From assembly GCF_001696455.1 (NCBI RefSeq), contig NZ_MAUJ01000008.1, positions 2,501 through 66,500 on the forward strand: DNA of 64,000 nt, in the 5' to 3' direction. The notes under the pieces were generated by a model. It was given only the letters and a program-made list of their open reading frames with translations, ran no database searches and was not told where the DNA came from. Every line of letters begins with the position of its first letter. Positions within the stretch are counted from its first letter, which is position 1. Shown in pieces: positions 43,736-52,098 of this stretch. A program made the position numbers and the translations under genes. Source of the DNA: Pseudoalteromonas luteoviolacea. Lineage in GTDB: Bacteria > Pseudomonadota > Gammaproteobacteria > Enterobacterales > Alteromonadaceae.

Positions 43736-45909
43736 GCAGGTTCAGCCTCCTCGCCTTTCAAATCCACTAACAGCTCTGTAGATCCCGGGCGGCGCAATCC
43801 ACTTAACTTGATTAAGCCACTAATATCAATGATCAGAGAAACGGTGCCGTCTCCCAAAATAGTTGCACCAGAAATGCCATCAACTTTCTGATAATTTGCC
43901 TCTAAACTCTTAATAACCACTTGCTGCTGTGCCAATAGGTCGTCAACCAATAAGCCAATTTTGTAATTATCACTTTCAACAACAACTAACAGCGTTTTAT
44001 CTAACTCTTCTCTCGCGCCTTGATGACTAAAAATATCGTACAATCGCAGAATAGGGATGTATTCATCCCGTAGCCGTAACACTTCTAATCCTTTGCCGAC
44101 TTTACTCACCTTTGAAATATCAATTTGCAGCGATTCGACAATAGAAATCAGCGGAATAATATAAGTATGCGCAGCCACTTGAACCAATTGGCCATCTAAT
44201 ATAGCGAGTGTTAATGGCAAGCGAATAGTAAATGTGGAGCCGACGCCTTGCTTGGATGTCACTTCAACAGAACCGTTCAATGCTTGGATGTTTCGCCTTA
44301 CAACATCCATTCCTACACCACGACCTGAAATATCACTAACACTGTCGGCGGTCGAAAAGCCAGGCATAAAAATGAGCTCATTAATTTCTTCTACGCTGAG
44401 CTCATCGGACTCTTGAATTAACCCGTTCGCAATCGCCTTGCTACGAATTTTATCTGTATCTAACCCTTTTCCGTCATCCATGATTTCTATGACAATATTT
44501 CCGCCTTGATGAAATGCATTAAGTGTCACGGTCCCTACCGGATCTTTGCCATTGGCAATTCTATCTTCGGGGGTTTCGAGTCCATGATCGAGCGAGTTTC
44601 TCACCAAGTGCACCATAGGATCCGAGAGCTTTTCCATAACGGTTTTATCCAGCTCAGTTTGCTCCCCGACAAGTTTTAGTTCGACTTGCTTATTTAATTT
44701 TTGGGATGTGTCTCTCACCAAACGAGGGAAGCGGCTAAATACGAAGCTTATCGGAAGCATCCTGATCCGCATTACATTCTCTTGCAGATCGCGCGTGTTA
44801 TGGGCCAGCTGGGTAAGTCCTTCCTGTAATGCCGCAATACTGGATTCAGTAATATCTTGATCGCCAATTTGGCTTAACATCGCTTGCGTAATTACTAACT
44901 CACCCACCATATTTATTAGTGAGTCGACCTTATCAATTCCCACCCTTATGGAAGTTGCGCCAGAATCACTCGACTTTCTGCTCTCAGCCTTGGTACTTTT
45001 AACGGTTTCAACTTTTTGTTGAACTGAGGCCAATGTTTGTTGCGCTTTTTCCGCCTCAGCATCGGGCTTTGTTACTTCAGTAGCGCCAGAACTTTCACCA
45101 GCGATTTCGGCCGAACTGTCATTTTGGCTCGAGTTGCCTTCATTACTTCCGTGTTGAGCAGCAGGTGTTTGCACGGGTTCGTCATCGAACAAACCGCCAC
45201 AAGCTTCTATTTTGATTTCAGCATCATCTTCAACCCATTCAAAAATCTCGGCTATCGCCTGCTCTTCTCGAGTAGTTGTTAAAAAGAAACGCCAATGCAG
45301 GAAACAGTCTTCAGGGTCGAACTCCAAGAAATCAGGAATTGCATCATGGAACGCACTGACTTCTAGTTCGCCCAATTCAGCCAACTCTGAAAACATGTAA
45401 AGTGGCTCATTTCCGGTTTTGAATAAATGAGGCTCTGGCTTGAACTCAATCTGATAGGTTGTACTCTGCAATGCCTCACTTTCAACTACCGTGGCGGCCA
45501 CCTCTTCAACAGGAGATTCTTCTCCCCCTAATATCGCTTCAAACCGTGCTTTGAGTTCATGTGATTCACTTAAATCAGGCTCCTCTTCTGCTTGCAAAGC
45601 ACTGAGCAGACCACGTACACAATCTACCGATTTAAGTAACAAATTAACGTGCTCAGCCGTTAAAACTCTCTGCCCATCACGAATTTGGTCAAGTAGTGTT
45701 TCTAGTACATGAGTAAAATCAGAAACAGACACAAACCCAAATGTTCCACTGCCGCCTTTGATAGAGTGAGCAGCTCTAAATATGGTGTTAATGGTTTCAG
45801 AGTCTTCTTTACCTGGTTCAAGATTAAGAAGTTCTGCCTCCATGGCATCCAAGCCTTCAAAGCTCTCTTCGAAGAACACATCAAAAAACTGACTTAAATC
45901 TATACTCAT
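43732..45909 (-). CDS. cheA: Chemotaxis histidine kinase CheA
   Basis: A 725-residue kinase. Domain order: HPt (1-110) with the phospho-accepting His in RAAHSIKGGSGTFG near residue 48, a CheY-binding P2 domain (about 150-235), a Glu/Ser-rich linker, the dimerisation domain (about 320-385), the ATPase domain with HLVRNSLDHGLE near 430 and GRGVGMDVV near 530, and a CheW-like domain (about 585-715). It phosphorylates CheY and CheB of the same operon. Confidence 0.97.
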   Translation of the reverse strand: MSIDLSQFFDVFFEESFEGLDAMEAELLNLEPGKEDSETINTIFRAAHSIKGGSGTFGFVSVSDFTHVLETLLDQIRDGQRVLTAEHVNLLLKSVDCVRGLLSALQAEEEPDLSESHELKARFEAILGGEESPVEEVAATVVESEALQSTTYQIEFKPEPHLFKTGNEPLYMFSELAELGELEVSAFHDAIPDFLEFDPEDCFLHWRFFLTTTREEQAIAEIFEWVEDDAEIKIEACGGLFDDEPVQTPAAQHGSNEGNSSQNDSSAEIAGESSGATEVTKPDAEAEKAQQTLASVQQKVETVKSTKAESRKSSDSGATSIRVGIDKVDSLINMVGELVITQAMLSQIGDQDITESSIAALQEGLTQLAHNTRDLQENVMRIRMLPISFVFSRFPRLVRDTSQKLNKQVELKLVGEQTELDKTVMEKLSDPMVHLVRNSLDHGLETPEDRIANGKDPVGTVTLNAFHQGGNIVIEIMDDGKGLDTDKIRSKAIANGLIQESDELSVEEINELIFMPGFSTADSVSDISGRGVGMDVVRRNIQALNGSVEVTSKQGVGSTFTIRLPLTLAILDGQLVQVAAHTYIIPLISIVESLQIDISKVSKVGKGLEVLRLRDEYIPILRLYDIFSHQGAREELDKTLLVVVESDNYKIGLLVDDLLAQQQVVIKSLEANYQKVDGISGATILGDGTVSLIIDISGLIKLSGLRRPGSTELLVDLKGEEAEPA

Positions 45910-45927
45910 GCCTATACCTCTTTGGTA

Positions 45928-46290
45928 CTAGCGGATGACTTTTTTCAATACAGCTAATAATTGATCCGGGTTGAAGGGTTTCACTATCCAACCAGTTGCA
46001 CCAGCGGCTTTCCCTTCGCTTTTTTTATCAAGACCTGATTCGGTCGTTAACATTAGCAAAGGCGTAAATTTGTAGTTTGGTAGGTTACGCAGCTCTCTTA
46101 TTAGGGTAATCCCATCCATCACAGGCATGTTTACATCTGAGATCACGGCGTCGAATCCTTGCTGCTTTGCAAGGTTTAGCGCTTCGCTACCGTCCTTTGC
46201 CTCTGTGACATCAAACCCTGCTTTTTTAAGAGTAAACCCAACCATTTGTCTCATCGAAGCAGAATCATCCACAGCTAAAATCTTTTTCAT
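45928..46290 (-). CDS. cheY: CheY-type response regulator
   Basis: A 120-residue single-domain receiver with the acidic pair DD near residue 7, phospho-acceptor Asp in VISDVNMPVMDG near residue 52, Thr in MLTTES near residue 82 and Lys in IVKPFNPD near residue 104. It is the likely output of the cluster. Because no cheZ or flagellar gene lies nearby, its target may not be the flagellar motor. Confidence 0.93.
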   Translation of the reverse strand: MKKILAVDDSASMRQMVGFTLKKAGFDVTEAKDGSEALNLAKQQGFDAVISDVNMPVMDGITLIRELRNLPNYKFTPLLMLTTESGLDKKSEGKAAGATGWIVKPFNPDQLLAVLKKVIR

Positions 46291-46299
46291 ATTGACCTC

Positions 46300-46572
46300 T
46301 TAAATCTTACTGCTAAAGGATAAAATATCGGTTAAACCAAGTTGCTCAACAGACTCAAATAAGACCGGGCTTTCACCATGCCAAGTTATCTGTTGATCTG
46401 AATTAATTAAACGTTTTTGCAGCGCACATAGCATTTGAATAGTCGCTGTATCTACTTTGCTGACATCATTGATGTCGATACAAATTGGCTGCCCCGTTTC
46501 TAACTCTTGAACAAACTGCTGATGCAGTTCTTCAACTTTGTTAATTGCTAACTCTGAAGGAAGTTTAATCAT
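46300..46572 (-). CDS. STAS-domain protein of the chemosensory cluster
   Basis: A 90-residue single STAS domain, resembling anti-sigma factor antagonists and MlaB-like proteins. The central segment ICIDINDVSKVDTATIQML (about residues 31-49) carries the position where SpoIIAA-type proteins have a phospho-Ser; here it is D-T-A-T. It starts the operon, 9 bp before cheY. Similar STAS genes head accessory che clusters in vibrios and relatives (family knowledge), with unclear function. Confidence 0.88.
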   Translation of the reverse strand: MIKLPSELAINKVEELHQQFVQELETGQPICIDINDVSKVDTATIQMLCALQKRLINSDQQITWHGESPVLFESVEQLGLTDILSFSSKI

Positions 46573-46703
46573 GCGCTTGGCACATTCCCTGTAAAAGTTA
46601 TAGATAAGAATAGATTAGTCGTTGATGATGAAATTGCCAAAAATCTTAGCAAAAGAAATAAAAAGATTATGTATTTAGAATAGGATCTTGCGTTTCTGTG
46701 TAA

Positions 46704-47306
46704 TTACTTGCTTTGTTCCAATATTATTTTAAAGTCTTGCACCATTTTCTCAGCGTTGATATTCGGTACCTGGCCTTGTTTAAACTCTGGTTTAAATATA
46801 GCTTCGAGCTTTCCTAATGGATTAATTAATGCGATTGAAGCACTATGATCAACGTAATAATCCGCACCTCCTCGGTCATTGATCGCATAGATTAGCCCGA
46901 TATCCCTGACAAACGGAAATAGCTGCTTATGCTGTTGAGTTGCGGCTATAAAAGCCTTGTCAAAATAACTGACATAATCCAGACGCTTTTCGCTGGTATC
47001 TCGATGTGGATCCACGGATACAAACCACACCTGAGAATCTGCCAATTCACTGATTTTAGTATTTATATGGGTAAGTTTTGAAAGTGTCATTGGACAGATA
47101 TCTGGGCAGCTGGTGTAGCCGAGAAACAGTAGGTTCCAGCGCCCTAACAAATCCTTGTTGGAAACGATTCTATCGTGCTGGTCAAGCAGTTCAAACGGCT
47201 TAAGTATCTTCGGCTCTGGGTAGTGGACCGTCAATTCCGAAACCGCTTCCTCAGACCTACAAGCCGCCAATATACCAACGAGAATAAACAGTAATATCAA
47301 ACGCAT
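46704..47306 (-). CDS. SCO1/SenC family copper chaperone
   Basis: A 200-residue protein with an N-terminal membrane anchor or lipoprotein-like signal (LLFILVGILAACRSEE, Cys near residue 16). The thioredoxin-fold domain carries the copper-binding C-x3-C in SCPDICPMTL near residue 69 and the conserved His in DHSAS near residue 153. It delivers copper to the CuA site of subunit II. It overlaps cyoE by one base and ends the cox operon. Confidence 0.93.
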   Translation of the reverse strand: MRLILLFILVGILAACRSEEAVSELTVHYPEPKILKPFELLDQHDRIVSNKDLLGRWNLLFLGYTSCPDICPMTLSKLTHINTKISELADSQVWFVSVDPHRDTSEKRLDYVSYFDKAFIAATQQHKQLFPFVRDIGLIYAINDRGGADYYVDHSASIALINPLGKLEAIFKPEFKQGQVPNINAEKMVQDFKIILEQSK

Positions 47307-48211
47307 TACAAAACCAGCTTATCGACGAATAATACAACAAAGAGTAACAGTAAATAGGTAATCGAAAAACGAAAAACTTGCATTGCAGACTCTGACTTTG
47401 ATTCAAAATATAAGTAGATTATTTTTTGCACAAAAAATACATTTAACAAACTAGATATAATCAAATATACCCAGCTAGACATACCTATTAAAAACGGCAG
47501 TAAACACACTAGCATTAACAAAGCTGCATAAATGAGCATACATAGCTTAGTAAACTTCACGCCATGGGTGACAGGTAACATTGGAATGTGCGCTCGCTCG
47601 TAGTCTTTTTTCCTGGCTATCGCAAGCGCCCAAAAATGTGGGGGGGTCCATGTGAATATAATCATCACCAACAACCACGGTTCTGCGCTCATGACACCTG
47701 ATTCACTTACCCAGCCAAGTAAAGGCGGCATTGCGCCCGCCAACCCACCAATAACAATATTTTGCGGTGTCATGTGTTTTAAAAACACTGAATAAACTAC
47801 CGCATATCCAAATAATGCGCTGACTGTCAGCGCTGCACATAACCAGTTGCTAAATATAAGTAATAGACCAACCCCACTCAGGCCAATACATGCGGCAAAG
47901 ATAGACGCTTGAAATGAGGTTAATTGCTGTTGCACCAGAGGCCGATGCCGCGTTCGTGCCATTTTCTGATCTCGCTCTTGGTCAACAACATGGTTAATTG
48001 CTGCTGCCGCCGCAGAAACGAGTCCAATTCCGAGCAAACTAAAAAATTGAGTGACGGCAGTACGCCCTGCATCGGGCGCTAAGATAATGCCCACCCATGC
48101 TGTCAGTACCAGCATAAACACGACTTTCAGTTTACAAATACCTAAGTAAGCTTCGATACTCTTAGGCAGTTCGGATACCAAAGTGAAATATTTCTCCCCC
48201 TGAATGCTCAT
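47306..48211 (-). CDS. cyoE: Protoheme IX farnesyltransferase (heme O synthase)
   Basis: A 301-residue UbiA-type membrane prenyltransferase that makes heme O from heme B, the first step to heme A. It has the Asp-rich motif NHVVDQERDQKMARTRHRPL near residues 75-94 and the second loop DYERAHIPMLPV near 200. I start at MSIQGEKY (48209-48211), overlapping the ctaA stop by 4 bp (ATGA). The farther upstream in-frame residues belong to ctaA sequence. Elsewhere this gene is also called ctaB. Confidence 0.95.
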   Translation of the reverse strand: MSIQGEKYFTLVSELPKSIEAYLGICKLKVVFMLVLTAWVGIILAPDAGRTAVTQFFSLLGIGLVSAAAAAINHVVDQERDQKMARTRHRPLVQQQLTSFQASIFAACIGLSGVGLLLIFSNWLCAALTVSALFGYAVVYSVFLKHMTPQNIVIGGLAGAMPPLLGWVSESGVMSAEPWLLVMIIFTWTPPHFWALAIARKKDYERAHIPMLPVTHGVKFTKLCMLIYAALLMLVCLLPFLIGMSSWVYLIISSLLNVFFVQKIIYLYFESKSESAMQVFRFSITYLLLLFVVLFVDKLVL

Positions 48212-49203
48212 AACAACACCTTTTTCGCTCGACCAAGAAAATAGCAAACTCGAACTAACGCAAGTAACAGCAATGCTGCCATTAAGTTATGAAATAAAGT
48301 TAAAAGAATGGGAAATTTAAAATGAACAATAATGGCACCAATAGCCACTTGTATCAGTACCAACGCCATAACTAGGTTCGCTGCGCGACGAATCATCAAT
48401 TGTTGTATCTTTACGTGGACTAAAAACGCAAACATGACAATTGCCAAAACAGTGACCGCAGCCCAAATACGATGCACCAGATGAATAGACAAGCGCGTTT
48501 CAAAAGGCAACACTCCATATTCGTACGTACTCGCCGGCTCTGGTATTTTCAATAAGCTGCTCCAAGAGAATAACTCGCCGTTTGAGCAAAGTGGTAACCC
48601 TGTGCAATGTGGTGCTGCATAATTTGCAGCAAGCCACCCTCCCAAGGCAATTTGAAAAATCAGCACACATAAACAGGCAATCCCAGCTTTTAAACAAGTC
48701 GGGGCAGTGTTTTCATAGCCAATGTCTTTCCTTTCAGTCCTTAGATAGATTAATGTCAGTAGGGACAAAATTGTAAACCCCCCTAGGAGGTGCCCCATCA
48801 CCACGAAGGGTTGCAAGTTTAATGTGACTGTCCACATGCCCAAAAGCGCTTGAAAGCAAATCATGAGTAACAAGCTTGCAGCCAGTAATTTGGGAGCATG
48901 ACGCTGATTCGAGCGGACAATCACGACGAAGATGAATAACACAACAAGGGCTAACCCCCCTGCAAAATAGCGATGGATCATTTCTATCCATGCTTTTCTT
49001 GGCTCGAGATTACTGCTTGGAAACTCGATTTTCGCTGCTGTTATCTCGTGTAACTCATTAGGAACAGTTAAAAAGCCATAGCAACCGGGCCAATCTGGAC
49101 AGCCAAGTCCAGCATTACTCAACCGAGTATAAGCTCCTAGAACAACAACACACATCGCCAATATGCAGGCAAATGTGATCGCGCGGTGAAATACATGCGA
49201 CAT
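48208..49203 (-). CDS. ctaA: Heme A synthase (COX15/CtaA)
   Basis: A 331-residue protein with eight membrane helices in two four-helix halves. It oxidises heme O to heme A. The N-terminal GAYTRLSNAGLGCPDWPGCYG block (about residues 23-43) is the signature, and His residues near 65, 130, 240 and 305 (IHRYFAGG, VMGHLLGG, VHRIWAA, LFHNLMA) would bind hemes. It overlaps cyoE by 4 bp. Confidence 0.95.
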   Translation of the reverse strand: MSHVFHRAITFACILAMCVVVLGAYTRLSNAGLGCPDWPGCYGFLTVPNELHEITAAKIEFPSSNLEPRKAWIEMIHRYFAGGLALVVLFIFVVIVRSNQRHAPKLLAASLLLMICFQALLGMWTVTLNLQPFVVMGHLLGGFTILSLLTLIYLRTERKDIGYENTAPTCLKAGIACLCVLIFQIALGGWLAANYAAPHCTGLPLCSNGELFSWSSLLKIPEPASTYEYGVLPFETRLSIHLVHRIWAAVTVLAIVMFAFLVHVKIQQLMIRRAANLVMALVLIQVAIGAIIVHFKFPILLTLFHNLMAALLLLALVRVCYFLGRAKKVLL

Positions 49204-49212
49204 ACTCCCTCC

Positions 49213-49689
49213 TTATTTTGAACGTGCATAGTTAAGAAGTTTCTTCATATCCTTTAGCAAACCCTTAAGTACCAAACGATTTGATTCAGGATCCGGTTGA
49301 TATAGATACTCAAGGACAACAAGGCCATGTTTATCAACTAAGTAAAAAGCAGCAGGCACTAACTTGGACTGCCTACCATGGTGTTTTGAAGGCGCGGCTT
49401 CATTTTCGAACAGGACAACGGATACTTTTTGGCTGTGTTTACCCAAGGCGACTTTCAATTGCTCCGCATTTTTTCTTTGTACCTCACAAGAGGTATCGCA
49501 CTGTTCAGGTAAATTAAGCACAATACTCCACATTTTATCGTCTGCTTTGATAGGCAGTACGACTTCTTGCTCCAAAAAGCGGCCGTGATTAGTCGTTGAC
49601 GTAGGCGCTAAATCAAATTTCAAGACAGCAATTGCGGCAGCTACAGGTAAGAGAAAGCACCCTATAAACAACCCTAATGTTTTATTCAT
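49213..49689 (-). CDS. Small membrane-anchored thioredoxin-like protein of the cox operon
   Basis: A 158-residue protein with one N-terminal membrane helix (about residues 4-24) and a periplasmic domain. It carries a C-x3-C pair (QCDTSCEVQ near residue 68), a spacing shared with SCO copper chaperones, and a later strand AAFYLVDKHGLVVLEY that fits a thioredoxin-like fold. This position between surf1 and ctaA often holds a poorly characterised gene in gammaproteobacterial cox operons. A role in copper or thiol handling is inference. I start at MNKTLGLF, which overlaps the surf1 stop by 8 bp. Confidence 0.82.
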   Translation of the reverse strand: MNKTLGLFIGCFLLPVAAAIAVLKFDLAPTSTTNHGRFLEQEVVLPIKADDKMWSIVLNLPEQCDTSCEVQRKNAEQLKVALGKHSQKVSVVLFENEAAPSKHHGRQSKLVPAAFYLVDKHGLVVLEYLYQPDPESNRLVLKGLLKDMKKLLNYARSK

Positions 49690-50368
49690 AATGACTACTC
49701 CCCAGATTTTTATGTCGACAAGCAAAAAATGCGATTACACCAGCTGAAATGCCAATCAGTAACCATTGCAATGCATAGGCTCGATGTTTATCAGGACTCA
49801 TTACAACCGCTTGGTAATGTGGCTCCACGGCCGAGAAAACGGCTTGCTTTGCAATCATTAGCAACGGAGAAATCTGATACCCTGCATCTAGACTAAAAAA
49901 TGCATGATCTAGATACTGCAAAACATTGTCATGATGTGCGCTTTGATTTGGTGTCGTCGCCAGCGTAAAGCCTGACCACTCACCTATTTTAAACTCTACA
50001 TTTACCGTGATTTTGCCTGTAGGTAATTCAAAAACAGGTAACTGCTTACGGTCTTGACCGCCTGCGATAAAGCCCAAGTTAAGCGCGTGAAACTCAGTAC
50101 GCCCTTCGGGTAAAAATAATACAATCAGATCGTAACCCACTTTGCCTTCAACCACTTGGTTGTCTAATAGCCACCATCTTGTGCTATCAATATGCCCACT
50201 TACCGTGGCATTAGCGCCTTGCAACAATTCTGGTTCAGTAGCTGCTCCCCACCACTGGCTGTCACTACGCATGGCAATTTGTGTCAAATATCCCTGTTTT
50301 TCCTGAGCTCGCTGCCATTGCCAATATGACAACCTAAAACACACAGAAACCACAATTGTCACTGCCAA
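49682..50368 (-). CDS. SURF1 family oxidase assembly protein; start is abnormal
   Basis: A SURF1-like protein with two membrane helices around a periplasmic domain, needed for heme A insertion into subunit I. The signature SYWQWQRAQEKQ follows the first helix, and the C-terminal helix is near residues 205-222. In this frame the only recognised start is a TTG at 50368, which has no ribosome-binding site and leaves a short first helix. The frame stays open upstream to 50425 without a normal start codon. An ATG at 50424 in the neighbouring frame reaches this frame if one base is regained at an A8 run (plus 50391-50398), giving KKKTSTVLTILAV before the helix. So the 5' end is uncertain: frameshift, slippage or sequence error. 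Confidence 0.82.
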   Translation of the reverse strand: MAVTIVVSVCFRLSYWQWQRAQEKQGYLTQIAMRSDSQWWGAATEPELLQGANATVSGHIDSTRWWLLDNQVVEGKVGYDLIVLFLPEGRTEFHALNLGFIAGGQDRKQLPVFELPTGKITVNVEFKIGEWSGFTLATTPNQSAHHDNVLQYLDHAFFSLDAGYQISPLLMIAKQAVFSAVEPHYQAVVMSPDKHRAYALQWLLIGISAGVIAFFACRHKNLGSSHYE

Positions 50369-50390
50369 AATAGTCAGAACTGTACTAGTC

Positions 50391-50398
50391 TTTTTTTT
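50391..50398 (-). other. A8 homopolymer at the apparent surf1 frame change
   Basis: On the minus strand the run reads TTTAAAAAAAAG. In the frame of the ATG at 50424 it is T-TTA-AAA-AAA-A, which contains a slippery heptamer of the X-XXY-YYZ type. A -1 shift or one extra A joins that ATG to the SURF1 frame. Confidence 0.6.
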
Positions 50399-50422
50399 AA
50401 ACAGGCGGATGACAGAACCCTC

Positions 50423-50725
50423 ATGCTAATAAAATGGATTATTACTGCACTACTTCTTATTATTCTCTACCACTTATTTAGAGCCCTTTTCGCCATGCTA
50501 AAAGGGCAAGAAACCTCCAAAAACATGTCAAAAATGCTTGGCAAGCGCGTACTCTTTTCATTAGCGGTTGTTTTATTCATCTCACTATCCAGCCAATTTG
50601 GACTGATAAAACCCAACCGCTTCGACTCCTCTACAATACGTACACAAACACAAACAAACACAGCCATACCACATCAACAAAATGCCAGTACCAAGCAGCA
50701 GCCTGAAACGCAAAGTGTTGATTAG
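50423..50725 (+). CDS. DUF2909 family twin-transmembrane protein
   Basis: A 100-residue protein with two membrane helices (about 4-23 and 45-64) and the family pattern LFRALFAMLKG between them. DUF2909 genes are found among cox genes between coxC and surf1 in other gammaproteobacteria (recalled), but the role is unknown. Here the gene is on the opposite strand. Its ATG overlaps the possible ATG of surf1 within a CATG, and its last 95 bp, coding a Gln/Thr/Asn-rich tail, lie antisense to the end of coxC. The hydrophilic tail is longer than I would expect for the family. Confidence 0.8.
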   Translation: MLIKWIITALLLIILYHLFRALFAMLKGQETSKNMSKMLGKRVLFSLAVVLFISLSSQFGLIKPNRFDSSTIRTQTQTNTAIPHQQNASTKQQPETQSVD

Positions 50726-51506
50726 AGTCTAAATGGCCTCTGATAATGCGTAGCCAAACGATCAACAAAATTATTGCGCCAAGTGTCACATGCATGCCAT
50801 GAAAGCCAGTCAGCATAAAGAAGGTATTACCATAAATTCCGGAGTTGAGTTTGAGCCCTAATTCCTGATAAGCATGAATATACTCTTCGACTTGCAAGCC
50901 AAGAAAGATGAAGCCTAACAAAATCGTAACGCCCAAAAATACTGTCAGTTTAGTGCGCTCATCGCGCTCAATAGCAGTGTGTGCAAAGTGCAAGGTGACA
51001 GAAGAAGTGAGTAGAATGATCGTGTTGATCAGCGGTAGACCATGCCAAGGCATGGCCTGAGTGACATCGCCGTTTGGCGTAACCAATAACGGCCAAACAG
51101 CTTCAAAACTGGGCCATAAAACTTCGTTGGTCATTAAATTGTTACTACTGCCGCCAAGCCAAGGTACCGCAAACATTCGAACGTAAAACAGCGCACCAAA
51201 GAATGCCGCAAAAAACATCACTTCGGAGAATATAAACCACCCCATCCCCTGTCTAAACGAGCGGTCCATCTGTTCGGAGTATAAACCACTCATAGACTCA
51301 TCAATTACATGCCTAAACCACCCGACAATCATTGCTATGAGTACCCCAATACCGGCAAATAATACCCAAGCGCCATAACTGGATTCACTATTTAACTGCA
51401 TGACAGTAAGGCCTGCCCCTACCGCAATAAGAAACATGGCGATAGCGCCTACAATTGGCCATGGGCTTTGCTCTGGCACATAATAAGTTTGATAACTCTT
51501 ATCCAT
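50631..51506 (-). CDS. coxC: Cytochrome c oxidase subunit III
   Basis: A 291-residue polytopic membrane protein of the aa3-type oxidase with seven predicted helices. Typical blocks are FSEVMFFAAFFGALFYVR near residue 92, a conserved GFHGMHVTLG near residue 232 and WYWHFVDVVWLCLF at the C terminus. The 3' end overlaps the DUF2909 gene on the other strand by 95 bp. It overlaps ctaG by 8 bp. The other names are ctaE and COX3. Confidence 0.96.
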   Translation of the reverse strand: MDKSYQTYYVPEQSPWPIVGAIAMFLIAVGAGLTVMQLNSESSYGAWVLFAGIGVLIAMIVGWFRHVIDESMSGLYSEQMDRSFRQGMGWFIFSEVMFFAAFFGALFYVRMFAVPWLGGSSNNLMTNEVLWPSFEAVWPLLVTPNGDVTQAMPWHGLPLINTIILLTSSVTLHFAHTAIERDERTKLTVFLGVTILLGFIFLGLQVEEYIHAYQELGLKLNSGIYGNTFFMLTGFHGMHVTLGAIILLIVWLRIIRGHLDSNQHFAFQAAAWYWHFVDVVWLCLFVFVYVL

Positions 51507-52098
51507 TTTCGTGACCTCGCAGGTAAACGTGTTCAGCTATGTGCACCAGCTGATCAGGCGCATTTTTTTGCTTTAGATTTGAAGTGGCTATGCTGTCTGT
51601 AATGTCATACAAAGTGTAGGACAACGTTAACTCTTGTACGTCCGCAGGCAGTTCTGTATCGACATAAAAGCGCAGCGTAAACTTCACCGTTTGATTTGCC
51701 TGTAAACTTTGTTGATCGAAGCAGAAACAGGCTAGCTTATGTAAGTATTTTGCCGCTTGGCCAGGAGAGACGGAGGGAATGGCTTGCATAATTCGAGCAC
51801 TATCGCTCAGATTGCGGGCGACAAACTCTACTTCTGATAACTTGCCCGGTTGCACAGTGACAGAATACTGCTGAGCTTCAACACTAAATGGCGCACTACT
51901 TTTAGCATGTGTTGTAAAACTGACATCGACGACTCTAGACGCATCGACGCTTTCGCTTTGTTCAGCAACAACCAGATCAACTTTGCCATTCAGCCCAGTG
52001 ATATCACAAAACACGTCATATAGCGGTACCAGCGCAAACGCAAAGGCAAACATACCAAGTACCGCTAAGACGAGTTTTTTAATTAATGGCGTATGCAT
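51499..52098 (-). CDS. ctaG: Cytochrome c oxidase assembly protein CtaG (COX11)
   Basis: A 199-residue copper chaperone for the CuB site of subunit I, with one N-terminal membrane helix (about 8-28) and a periplasmic immunoglobulin-like domain. The copper-binding C-F-C motif (KLACFCFDQQSL) is near residue 125. It overlaps coxA by one base and coxC by 8 bp. Confidence 0.95.
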   Translation of the reverse strand: MHTPLIKKLVLAVLGMFAFAFALVPLYDVFCDITGLNGKVDLVVAEQSESVDASRVVDVSFTTHAKSSAPFSVEAQQYSVTVQPGKLSEVEFVARNLSDSARIMQAIPSVSPGQAAKYLHKLACFCFDQQSLQANQTVKFTLRFYVDTELPADVQELTLSYTLYDITDSIATSNLKQKNAPDQLVHIAEHVYLRGHENG

